Part shown: positions 43,020 to 51,080 of the stretch, in pieces
How the letters are laid out: each line of letters opens with the position of its first letter
Numbering within the stretch: the stretch's first letter is position 1
Translations under genes and position numbers: made by a program
NCBI RefSeq assembly: GCF_007994075.1
Contig: NZ_VIWU01000001.1
Span: 62,001 to 126,000, forward strand
DNA: 64,000 nucleotides
DNA from: Pseudonocardia hierapolitana
GTDB taxonomy: Bacteria > Actinomycetota > Actinomycetes > Mycobacteriales > Pseudonocardiaceae
Direction: 5' to 3'
The notes under the pieces: generated by a model
The model's input: only the letters and a program-made list of their open reading frames with translations
Databases searched by the model: none
Told to the model about the DNA's origin: nothing

Positions 43020-43514
43020 TCAGCCCTCCGTCGCCAGCTCGTCGGTGGCGCGCCGGCCCGCGGCGGCGGTGCGTTCCAGGAAGTCGGCGATGATCCTCAG
43101 CTCGTCGGTGCTGTACTGCTCGAGGATCTCGCCCATCGCCGTCGTCATCCCGGACAGGAGCCCGAACAGCTCGCCGTTGCGCTCGCGCAGCGCCCGGACG
43201 AGCACGGCGCGACGGTTGGCGGGATCCCGCTCCCGGGCCACCCACCCCCCGCGTTCGAGGCGGTCGAGCACACCGGTGACGGTGGCGGGGTGGAGCGCGG
43301 CGCGGCGCGCCAGGACACTCGGGGTCAACGGTCCCTCGTTGTGGACGAGGTTGAGACATTCCAGGTCGGTGTCCTTCAGCTCCAGACGCCCGCCCACCCT
43401 GCGGTTGAGCAACGCCAGCTGCAGCGCCGTCTCGTTGAGCGACTGGCGCACCGATGCCTGCAGCGGCCCGCGCCGCAGCGGGACGCCATCCACCTCGGAA
43501 GATCCTGTCTTCAT
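43020..43514 (-). CDS. MarR-family transcriptional regulator
   Basis: 164 residues. Helix-turn-helix: LTPSVLARRAALHPATVTGV; wing: RERDPANRRAVLVRAL, near residues 60-115. CTGT-CTTCAT-ACAG (43505-43518) covers the start codon. The shared 15-base elements at 42408 and 44421 flank this gene on both sides, so it is the likely repressor of the DDN-like and DoxX-like genes. Confidence 0.82.
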   Translation of the reverse strand: MKTGSSEVDGVPLRRGPLQASVRQSLNETALQLALLNRRVGGRLELKDTDLECLNLVHNEGPLTPSVLARRAALHPATVTGVLDRLERGGWVARERDPANRRAVLVRALRERNGELFGLLSGMTTAMGEILEQYSTDELRIIADFLERTAAAGRRATDELATEG

Positions 43515-43614
43515 ACAGTTCGACTCTCACCGTCTGCGGGACCTGCACCGCAGGGTAGTCGGCGCCCGGGACGGCCGGGACCTCACCACCCCGCGGAGCA
43601 GGCTCCGCGGGCGG

Positions 43615-44307
43615 TCAGCCCGCGCCCGCCACGCGCCGCGATCCGGCCCCGTCCCCCGGCCCGACGGGGCGCATCACGAGCACGACGAGCACGGCGATGA
43701 TCGACGGGACGAGGAGCGCGATCACGATCACGAGGGCACCGGAGGGGACGGCCGGTGCAGACGCGGTCTCCCCCCACCGGCCGATCGCGATCGAGCCGGC
43801 GAGTGCGGCCAGGAGCGCGGTCTCGACCGTGGAGATCCGCTCGGCGGCGCGAACGTGGAAGCCGCTGGCCATGAGGGAGATGACGGCGATCCCGATCGCG
43901 GCGAGCGGGATCGTCCACTCGAAGGCGCCAAGGAGCGACGGGAGCACCAGCGCGACGGCGCCCACCACCTCCGACACGCCGATGAGGATCGTGAGGCCAC
44001 GGGAGAAGTCCTCGAAGCCGACCCAGCGGTCGATGCCGCGCCCGGCCACCTTGGGCAGTCCGGCGGCGAGGAAGAACAGCGCGAGGAGCCCCTGGGCTGC
44101 CCACAGTGCGATGTCGAGCACGATGACCTCCGGGTGTCGTTGGGTGAGGATCGCGACGAGCACGCCCGGGACGAGGACGCCCGACAGGATCAGGCCCGCA
44201 CGGCGGGCCACCCGCCCGGCCCGGGGCACCGCGATGACGGGTTTCCGCGCGGCCATGCGCCTGCCGAACAGGGCGGATGCGGCCGCGAGGAGGAGCGCGA
44301 GGACCAT
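43615..44307 (-). CDS. DoxX-like membrane protein
   Basis: 230 residues with about six hydrophobic helices. LALFFLAAGLPKVAG and ILIGVSEVVGAVALVLPSLL match the DoxX-like family, often linked to redox or detoxification, here carrying extra helices at both ends. The ATG is 4 bases after the stop of a 17-residue frame, which suggests translational coupling. Function unknown. Confidence 0.7.
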   Translation of the reverse strand: MVLALLLAAASALFGRRMAARKPVIAVPRAGRVARRAGLILSGVLVPGVLVAILTQRHPEVIVLDIALWAAQGLLALFFLAAGLPKVAGRGIDRWVGFEDFSRGLTILIGVSEVVGAVALVLPSLLGAFEWTIPLAAIGIAVISLMASGFHVRAAERISTVETALLAALAGSIAIGRWGETASAPAVPSGALVIVIALLVPSIIAVLVVLVMRPVGPGDGAGSRRVAGAG

Positions 44308-44311
44308 CGCG

Positions 44312-44365
44312 TCAGCCCTCGACGGCGTGCGAGCGGCTGATGCCCCCGTCGTTGACGAAGATCAT
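44312..44365 (-). CDS. 17-residue peptide with strong ribosome binding site
   Basis: MIFVNDGGISRSHAVEG. GGAGGAGGG stands 6 bases before the ATG on the minus strand, better than for most genes in the window. The stop is 4 bases before the DoxX-like ATG. It may be a leader peptide or the stump of a lost gene. Confidence 0.4.
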   Translation of the reverse strand: MIFVNDGGISRSHAVEG

Positions 44366-44416
44366 GTCGGGCCCTCCTCCGGCGAGCGTCTCATCGGACA
44401 CTCGAACTCGTCTTCA

Positions 44417-44435
44417 TATGATACGAGAATCATAC
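44417..44435. promoter_or_regulatory. Operator before the 17-residue/DoxX genes
   Basis: TATGAT-6-ATCATA (44417-44434) contains ATACGAGAATCATAC (44421-44435), identical in 14 of 15 bases to 42408-42422. The patch is strikingly AT-rich for this genome. Confidence 0.55.
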
Positions 44436-44522
44436 TATACGAGTTCGGCGCACGATGTGCCCGAGGTCAGCCGCTCAGCTCCGGCACCACCCGCGCCCTC
44501 CGACGGCGGGCGCGGGCCTGAC

Positions 44523-45863
44523 TCAGGCCGGCGGCCGCCAGGGACGGGGCGGGAGCACCGGGAGGCCGCTCGGCGCGCACTGGCCACCCCGCTCGCCCGC
44601 GAGCCGGAAGATCAACCAGCCGATCCCCGCCGCCAGCAGCGATCCGGTCAGGATGCCGATCTTCGCGTCGGTCACGAGCTCCTCGTCGTCCAGCGCAAGC
44701 TCCGTGACGAACAGCGCCACGGTGAACCCGATGCCGGCGAGGCCTGCGCCGCCGATCAGCTGGCCCCAGCGCAGCGTGTCGGGCACGCGGCCGAGGCCGG
44801 TGCGCAGCGCCACCCAGGTGCCCGCCGTAACGCCGACCAGCTTCCCCACGGTGAGCCCGACGATGATGCCCCACGTCAGCGGCGAGGTGAACGCCGCGGC
44901 GAGGGTCTCGCCCGTGAGCACGACCCCGGCGTTCGCCAGCACGAAGAGCGGCACGATCACGTAGCTGCTCCACGGCTGGATGCGCAGCTGCAGCCGCTCG
45001 TTCGGCGACACCGCCTCGGTGACCGCCGCCTGTGCGGCCATCGCCCGCTCGGGGCTGGGGTCGAGCAGGAAGCTGCTGCCCAGCACCTGCGCCCGCATCA
45101 CGTCGCGCATCCGCGGCGCGTAGGCGTTGACGAGCAGGCCCATGACGACCCCGACGACGCTCGGGTGCACCCCGGAGTCCAGCACCGCGAGCCACATGAC
45201 CACGCCGATGAACACGTAGATCGGGGTGCGCCAGAACGGTGCGAACCGCAGCCCGAGCAGGGCCGCGAAGAGCACGACCGACAGCACGAGCGAGGTGACC
45301 TGCACGTCGTCGGTGTAGAAGATCGCGATCGCCGCGACGGCCCCGATGTCGTCGACGATCGCCAGCGCGAGCAGGAACACGCGCAGCTGGTCGGGACACC
45401 GCGGACCGACGAGCGCGAGCACGCCGATCACCACGGCGGTGTCGGTGGAGATCGCGATACCCCACGCCCCTGCCGCCGGGCCGCCCCCGTTGAACAGCAG
45501 GAACAGGATCGCGGGCACCGTGAGCCCGCCGACCGCGGCGATCGTCGGGGCAGCGAGCGCCCGGATCCCGCGCAGCTCACCGAGCACCATCTCCCGGGAG
45601 ATCTCCAGCCCGACGCTGAAGAAGAACAGCACCATGAGCCCGTCGTTGACCCAGTGCCGCAGGTCGAGCGCGAGCTGCGTGTCCCCGAAGGTCAACGCGA
45701 CCTGGGTGTGCCAGAAGTCCTCGTACCCGGAGCCGAGGTTCGCCCAGGCCAGCGCCAGCACCGCTGCGGTGAGGAGCAGCACGGCCGACCCGGACTCGGT
45801 GCGCATGAAGTCGCGCGCGGCCCGGCTCAGGTCGCCGCGCTCGGCTAAGGTTGTCACCGTCAC
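44523..45863 (-). CDS. nhaA: Na+/H+ antiporter
   Basis: 446 residues, about twelve helices. LALAIVDDIGAVAAIA carries the two aspartates that exchange Na+ for H+, GIAISTDTAVVIGVLALVG is the family's conserved stretch, and GLEISREMVLGEL follows helix 2. It exports sodium at alkaline pH. It is divergent from a DsbA-like gene; in many actinomycetes these two parts are fused in one protein. Confidence 0.9.
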   Translation of the reverse strand: MTVTTLAERGDLSRAARDFMRTESGSAVLLLTAAVLALAWANLGSGYEDFWHTQVALTFGDTQLALDLRHWVNDGLMVLFFFSVGLEISREMVLGELRGIRALAAPTIAAVGGLTVPAILFLLFNGGGPAAGAWGIAISTDTAVVIGVLALVGPRCPDQLRVFLLALAIVDDIGAVAAIAIFYTDDVQVTSLVLSVVLFAALLGLRFAPFWRTPIYVFIGVVMWLAVLDSGVHPSVVGVVMGLLVNAYAPRMRDVMRAQVLGSSFLLDPSPERAMAAQAAVTEAVSPNERLQLRIQPWSSYVIVPLFVLANAGVVLTGETLAAAFTSPLTWGIIVGLTVGKLVGVTAGTWVALRTGLGRVPDTLRWGQLIGGAGLAGIGFTVALFVTELALDDEELVTDAKIGILTGSLLAAGIGWLIFRLAGERGGQCAPSGLPVLPPRPWRPPA

Positions 45864-45919
45864 GGCGTGATCCTGCCATCGGCCACAGCCACCTCTACCA
45901 GCACGTCAGGGAGGCCACG

Positions 45920-46462
45920 ATGCCGCTCGAACCCCGGGTCGGCAGCTACGACCACCTCCAGGGCGTCCTCGGGTCGGAGCTCACGCTCGTCGAGTACGGC
46001 GACTTCGAGTGCCCCTACTGCCGCCGCGCGTACCCGATCATCGAGGAGGTCCGCCAGCGGCTCGGCGACCGCCTCGTCTTCGTGTTCCGGCACTTCCCCC
46101 TCGCCGAGCTGCACCCGTTCGCGCTGTCGGCGGCCGTCGCCGCGGAGGGCGCTGCGCTGAAGGGCCAGTTCTGGCCCATGCACGCCAAGCTCTACTCCGG
46201 CGACGAGCCGCGGCTGCGGCAGGAGGACCTGCGCCGCTACGCGGAGGAGATCGGCATCCCGCCGGAGAAGGTGCTGTGGCCGGCCACCCGGTTCGTCGAG
46301 GATCGGGTCGAGGCCGACTTCAACTCCGGGGTCCGCAGCGGCGTGCGCGGCACGCCCACCCTGTTCGTCAACGGCGAGATCTACCGGGGGTCGGTCACGG
46401 TCGAGCACCTCGTGGAAGCCCTGGAGACCACCGCACCGGCCTCGGCGGGCATCGCGCTCTGA
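45920..46462 (+). CDS. DsbA-family thioredoxin-fold protein
   Basis: 180 residues from ATG 45920 with GGGAGG before it. DFECPYCRRAYP holds the CxxC redox pair near residue 36 and RGTPTLFVNG the cis-proline loop. There is no signal peptide, so it should act in the cytoplasm, unlike classical DsbA. Divergent from nhaA. Confidence 0.83.
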   Translation: MPLEPRVGSYDHLQGVLGSELTLVEYGDFECPYCRRAYPIIEEVRQRLGDRLVFVFRHFPLAELHPFALSAAVAAEGAALKGQFWPMHAKLYSGDEPRLRQEDLRRYAEEIGIPPEKVLWPATRFVEDRVEADFNSGVRSGVRGTPTLFVNGEIYRGSVTVEHLVEALETTAPASAGIAL

Positions 46463-46528
46463 CCTCCGGGAACAGACCACCGGGCGCGCCGCGTTCGCAT
46501 GATCGCGGGCGCGGCGACGGGGGGCACC

Positions 46529-47257
46529 ATGGGGAGCGTGAAGCGATCGGGCCGGTTGGGCGTCGCGCCGCTGCTGCTCGCGACGCTCGCACTGCTCGCG
46601 CTCGCCCGCTCGACCGTGATCATGGTCTACCTGGGCGTGACCTACTTCCGCGAGGTCAACCCGGTCTCGGTGCCGCTCAGCTACTACGCCTTCGTCGAGG
46701 GCGGTGAGCAGCTGTTCTTCTCGGCCGCGGTCGCCCTCGCCGTCGGGACGCTCGCCGTGCTGGCCGGGATGGCGCGCTCCGGGGTGCGGATGGCCGGCCG
46801 GCCCACCGTGCTGCTCGCGGTGTGGGCGCTCTGCCTCGTGCTCGCCGCGGTCTTCCCCGCCGACGACTCGCCGCGGATCATGACCTTCGGTGGCTGGGTG
46901 CACCAGTTCGCGGGTGCCGGCATCCTCGCGCTGCTGTCGTTCGCCGGCATCGCGGCCGCGGTCCGGCTCGCCGAGAAGCCGGAGTGGGCGCCCGTCGTCT
47001 CCACCGTCCGCACGCTCTCGATCGCCGCAGCCGTGCTCGCCGGGGCGTACCTGGCCAGCCGGCTGGACGACGTCGTGCCCGGCATCTTCGGCCCCGTCGA
47101 CGTCGGCGGCATCCTGCAGCGGATGGTGCTCGCGTTCCACGTCGCCGTGGTGGCCGCGCTGGCCGTGCAGCTCGTGCGCGTGTCGTGGCCCGCGGTGTGG
47201 CGCCGCGCAGCGGCCACACCGCCGCCCGGCGCGCCCACCATCGCTCCGCGCCCCTGA
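46529..47257 (+). CDS. DUF998 membrane protein
   Basis: About 242 residues with six membrane helices. PVSVPLSYYAFVEGG, and the later FGGWVHQFAGAGILALL, are typical of DUF998. Starts at 46499, 46529 and 46538 are possible; GGGGGG about 4 bases before ATG 46529 favours that one. Function unknown. Confidence 0.7.
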   Translation: MGSVKRSGRLGVAPLLLATLALLALARSTVIMVYLGVTYFREVNPVSVPLSYYAFVEGGEQLFFSAAVALAVGTLAVLAGMARSGVRMAGRPTVLLAVWALCLVLAAVFPADDSPRIMTFGGWVHQFAGAGILALLSFAGIAAAVRLAEKPEWAPVVSTVRTLSIAAAVLAGAYLASRLDDVVPGIFGPVDVGGILQRMVLAFHVAVVAALAVQLVRVSWPAVWRRAAATPPPGAPTIAPRP

Positions 47258-47570
47258 CCGAGCCCCTGCTCGCGATGCTCGTCGCCGTCCGCCCACCGGC
47301 GCCCACGTCTGCAACGCGGCGGAGAGCCGCGCAGCCTCTAGGCCCGGCGGGCACCCGGCGTCGAACGGAAACCCAGTCTCCAGCTACCGCGGGCGGGCGT
47401 TCACGCATCGGCTTCCGCGGGCGGGGTCGCACTCCGGATGCAGGGCCACATGTGTCGGGACGAGGCGCTCGCCATCCGCGTCGACCAGGGCGGCACAAAT
47501 ATCGGTAGCGGTTACCCATGTCGCGCCGGCGGCGTGACCGGCACGCTAGCCGGCGGACGAAGGGGGCGCG
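47258..47570. other. 313-base gap without a supported gene
   Basis: No frame with family resemblance. A short AT-rich patch near 47495-47515 (AAATATCGG, GGTTACCCATG) may hold the promoter of the methyltransferase gene that follows. Confidence 0.4.
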
Positions 47571-48362
47571 ATGAGCACCGACTCCTACCTCCTGGAAAAC
47601 CGGGCACCCGACGCCGGGACGCGCTTCGTGGCGCTGTCCGCGCTGTTCGACGGGGTGACCATGCGGCATGTCGACGGAATCGGGGCGAGGGCCGGCTGGC
47701 GGTGCTGGGAGGTCGGGGCCGGTGGCCCCGGCGTCCCGAGGCTGCTGGCCGAGCGGATCGGCCCGACCGGCTACGTCCTGGCCACCGACCTCGACGTCAG
47801 CTGGATGGGCACCGACCTGCCGGGGAACGTGGAAGTGCGCCGGCACGACGTGGCCACCGACGCGCCGCCCGAGCCCGGGTTCGACCTCGTGCACGCCCGC
47901 CTGGTGCTGGTCCATGTCCCGCAGCGGGACGAGGCGCTGCGGCGCATGGTGGCCGCGCTGCGGCCCGGGGGCTGGCTCCTGATCGAGGACTTCGACGTCA
48001 ACCTCCAGCCGCTCGCCTGCCTCGAGGCCCGGCAGGAGGCCGAGCAACGAGCCAACCGGGTGCGCGCCGGGTTCCGCGAGCTGCTGGCCCAACGGGGCGT
48101 CGATCTCGCCTACGGACGAACCCTGCCGCGGCGACTGCGGGACGCGGGCCTCACCGACGTCGCCGCCGACGCGTTCGAACCGGTGGCGTTGCCCGCCGCC
48201 GCAGCTCTCGAGATCGCCAACGTCCGCCAGGTCGCGCCAGCGCTGATCAGCCAGGCCCGCGCGAGCGCCGAGGAGGTCGACGCCCACCTCCGCGCGGTCG
48301 CCGCCGGACAGCTCGACATCGCGACCCCGCCCTTGATCTCCGCACGGGGTCGGCACCCGTGA
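47571..48362 (+). CDS. Class I SAM-dependent methyltransferase
   Basis: 263 residues. CWEVGAGGPGVPRLLAERIG is the SAM glycine loop near residue 45, YVLATDLDVSW the acidic strand, DLVHARLVLVHVPQRDEALR motif IV and LRPGGWLLIEDFDV the post-motif. AAGGGGGCG precedes the ATG. Substrate unknown; stands alone. Confidence 0.83.
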   Translation: MSTDSYLLENRAPDAGTRFVALSALFDGVTMRHVDGIGARAGWRCWEVGAGGPGVPRLLAERIGPTGYVLATDLDVSWMGTDLPGNVEVRRHDVATDAPPEPGFDLVHARLVLVHVPQRDEALRRMVAALRPGGWLLIEDFDVNLQPLACLEARQEAEQRANRVRAGFRELLAQRGVDLAYGRTLPRRLRDAGLTDVAADAFEPVALPAAAALEIANVRQVAPALISQARASAEEVDAHLRAVAAGQLDIATPPLISARGRHP

Positions 48363-48571
48363 CGGAGACCCACGAGTGCACGCGGCGCGCCCGAGACTGC
48401 GGAGCCACCGCGTCCGGGCAGCGGAGGGCGATGCAGCGATTAGATGACTGAACTCCGACGCTGACGCAGCGGGCAGGCCCGTCGCTGGCGCGACAGGTTG
48501 CGGAATGCACCGGCAGGGCGCCCCGGGGTCGGCCGCCGCTGCGTGCGGGGGTTCGATCGGGGTCCGTGGCG

Positions 48572-49807
48572 CTACCGCAGTTGCTCGCGGCGGCGTGTCA
48601 GGTAGGCGGTCTCGGCGGTGTTGCCCGCCAGCTCGATGGCTCTGTCGTAAGCCGCGCGCGCCTCCCCACTGCGGCCCAGCCGGCGCAGCAGGTCGGCACG
48701 GGTCGCTTGGTAGGCGTGATATCCGGCCAGCTCGTCCTCGAGACGGTCGACGGCCGCCAGTGCCACCTCCGGGCCGTCGAGCTCGGCGACCGCGATGGCC
48801 CGGTTGAGGGCGATGATCGGCGAGCGGTCGAGGCGGACGAGCTGGTCGTAGAGGGCGACGACCTGTGACCAGTCGGTGTCGCGCACGTCGCGGGCGGAAG
48901 TGTGCACCGCGTTGATCGCCGCGAGGATCTGGTAGCGACCCGGAGCCATCCCGGCGGCGGCAGCGGCCAGGCGCTCGCGCACCAGCCGGTGCCCCTCCGC
49001 GACCAGCGCCGCGTCCCACGCCCCACGGTCCTGCTCGCCGAGGGGGACCAGTTCGCCGCTGGCCGACACCCGGGCGGTGCGGCGGGCCTCGGTGAGGAGC
49101 ATCAGCGCCAGCAGCCCGGCCACCTCACCGTCCTCCGGCAGGAGGGCACGGATCAGGCGGGTGAGCCGGATCGCCTCGGCGGTCAGGTCGTGCCGTACGG
49201 GATCGGTGTCGGGGCCGGTCGCCAGGTAGCCCTCGTTGAACACCAGGAAGAGGACGGCGAGCACGCCGGATACGCGTGCCGCGAGATCCTCCTCGGCCGG
49301 CACCCGATACGGGATGCGCGCCGACTTGATCTTGGCCTTCGCGCGGGTGATCCGCTGCCCCATGGCACTCTCGGCCACCAGGAAGGCGCGGGCGATCTCG
49401 GGCACGGTCAGACCGCCGACCATGCGCAGCGTCAGCGCCAGGCGGGCTTCCATCGCGAGCGCCGGGTGACAGCAGGTGAAGATCAGCCGCAGCCGGTCGT
49501 CGTCGATGGCGCCGAGAGGCTCGGGTGGGGTGTTGTCGTACACCATCCGAGCCTCCTTGTGCTTGTCGTCGCGCTTGTTCTCGCGCCGGATCCGGTCGAT
49601 GGCCCTGCGGGTGGCGGTGGTGGTCAGCCAGGCGCCGGGCTTGGGCGGCACGCCGTCGGCCGGCCACCGCTCGACGGCGGTCGTGAACGCCTCGGCCGCT
49701 GCCTCCTCGGCGATGTCGAGGTCACCGAAGCGCCTGGTCAGGGCGGCGACCACCCGGGCCCACTCGTCGTGGTGGGCCCGGGTGACCGCCTCCTCGACGT
49801 CGCTCAC
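48572..49807 (-). CDS. ECF42-type sigma factor with C-terminal TPR-like extension
   Basis: 411 residues. Region 2 is DIAEEAAAEAFTTAVERWPA, region 4 VPEIARAFLVAESAMGQRIT. Then about 230 residues of helical repeats follow (PIIALNRAIAVAELDGPEVA, RADLLRRLGRSGEARAAYDR). This extension and the neighbouring DGPF protein define the ECF42 group, which lacks an anti-sigma factor; the extension is thought to regulate activity. GTG 49807 overlaps the YciI-like stop by 4 bases and fixes the start. Confidence 0.88.
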   Translation of the reverse strand: MSDVEEAVTRAHHDEWARVVAALTRRFGDLDIAEEAAAEAFTTAVERWPADGVPPKPGAWLTTTATRRAIDRIRRENKRDDKHKEARMVYDNTPPEPLGAIDDDRLRLIFTCCHPALAMEARLALTLRMVGGLTVPEIARAFLVAESAMGQRITRAKAKIKSARIPYRVPAEEDLAARVSGVLAVLFLVFNEGYLATGPDTDPVRHDLTAEAIRLTRLIRALLPEDGEVAGLLALMLLTEARRTARVSASGELVPLGEQDRGAWDAALVAEGHRLVRERLAAAAAGMAPGRYQILAAINAVHTSARDVRDTDWSQVVALYDQLVRLDRSPIIALNRAIAVAELDGPEVALAAVDRLEDELAGYHAYQATRADLLRRLGRSGEARAAYDRAIELAGNTAETAYLTRRREQLR

Positions 49808-50127
49808 CGGAACGGCCGCACCTCGATCTTCCGATCGCAGACCTTCGACGCCTCGGCGGCGAGCTCGAGCGCCACATCCAGATCGGGGGCCTCCCACACC
49901 CAGACGCCGGCGAGGTACTCCTTCGACTCCACGAAAGGCCCGTCGCTGAACACCGCCTGCTCGCCCCGGTTGTCGATGACCGTGGCCGCGTCGGTGTCCG
50001 CGAGTCCACCCGCGAAAACCCAGTAGCCCTCGGCGATCAGTCGTTCGTTGAACGCGCTGATCGCAGGCTGCCTGTCCGTGCTGCCGGGATTGCTCGTGTC
50101 ATCGATCACGGAAACCAGGTACCGCAT
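49804..50127 (-). CDS. YciI/DGPF-domain protein
   Basis: 107 residues. SDGPFVESKEYLAGVWVWEA contains the DGPF motif. It is the standard partner of ECF42 sigma factors, with unknown biochemical role. Starts 23 bases after the reductase-like stop, overlapping the sigma gene by 4 bases. Confidence 0.88.
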   Translation of the reverse strand: MRYLVSVIDDTSNPGSTDRQPAISAFNERLIAEGYWVFAGGLADTDAATVIDNRGEQAVFSDGPFVESKEYLAGVWVWEAPDLDVALELAAEASKVCDRKIEVRPFR

Positions 50128-50150
50128 CTGAAGATCATCTCCTCTGAATG

Positions 50151-50777
50151 TCAGGACAGCGTGGTTCGGTGGTCAGGGACATACCGCGGGCGCCCGGCCG
50201 GCCGGTAGACCTGGATCGACACGCCCTTCGAGTCGACCCGCGACTCGACCAGGTCGAGCGCAAGATCCGGACCGGTCTCCGGGAACAGCCTCGCGCCCTG
50301 GCCGAGGATCACCGGGATCACGATCAGAGTCATCTCGTCGACCAGGTCGTTCTCCAGCAGCCACCGGGTCAGGGCGCCACTGCCGTGCACCTGCAGCTCG
50401 CCCCCGGGCTTCGCCTTCAGCTCACTGACGGCCGCCGCGAGGTCACCGCGGAGAACGGTCGTGTCCTCCCAACGCGGCGCGGTGAGCGTGGTCGAGGCCA
50501 CGTACTTGGGGGCCTCGTTCAAGGCCACGCCGATGGGATGTGCGCGCATCTGGTCGATCGATCCCCAGGAGCCGGCGAACAACTCGTAGGTGCGCCGGCC
50601 GAACAGGAACGCCTCTGCGCGCTGGCAGGTCTGCGTGATGAACGTCCTGGTCTCGTCGTCACCCTTCCCCCGGGCCCATCCGCCGCGCTCGAATCCGTTC
50701 CTGCGGTCATCCGACGCGGCGCCGTTTCCCTGCATCACTCCATCGATGGTGACCTGGGTCATGGTCGTCAGCTTCAT
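50151..50777 (-). CDS. Dihydrofolate reductase-like (RibD C-terminal domain) protein
   Basis: 208 residues from ATG 50777, with GAAGGAA upstream. MTQVTIDGVMQGNG at the front, AFLFGRRTYELFAGSWG, and LQVHGSGALTRWLLENDLVD are typical of RibD_C proteins, which bind NADPH. The real substrate is unknown. It is the first gene of the ECF42 operon and such proteins are common ECF42 targets. Confidence 0.84.
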   Translation of the reverse strand: MKLTTMTQVTIDGVMQGNGAASDDRRNGFERGGWARGKGDDETRTFITQTCQRAEAFLFGRRTYELFAGSWGSIDQMRAHPIGVALNEAPKYVASTTLTAPRWEDTTVLRGDLAAAVSELKAKPGGELQVHGSGALTRWLLENDLVDEMTLIVIPVILGQGARLFPETGPDLALDLVESRVDSKGVSIQVYRPAGRPRYVPDHRTTLS

Positions 50778-50830
50778 GATCGCGGTTCCTTCACCGTGGT
50801 GCCGCCCCCTGCGGGCGGCCTCACCCCTGC

Positions 50831-50857
50831 TACGAACACCACCGCCCCGATCCGACA
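50831..50857 (-). promoter_or_regulatory. Candidate ECF promoter of the reductase-DGPF-sigma operon
   Basis: On the minus strand TGTCGG (50857-50852) and CGTA (50834-50831) are 17 bases apart, about 55 bases before the operon's first ATG. The shape is that of an ECF promoter and would make the sigma factor self-activating. The rest of the gap to 51080 shows no gene. Confidence 0.4.
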
Positions 50858-51080
50858 CCGCCTCCCGGACTTCTCCGAAGAACTTTCCGGGACGCCGGTG
50901 TGACCTGCGTCGTCGACCGCGAGCCCGCCCAGGGTGCGCCGCGTATCGGGGAGACCGCGCGGGAAGTTGTACCGCGGTTCACCCTGTCAGGGGGTAGGTG
51001 CGGACATGACGTCGCAGCGGACAGCGGTTCCTCCGGCCGGACCGCGATGCAGCTCGGGGTGACCGGTGGGGTGTGGCCCG

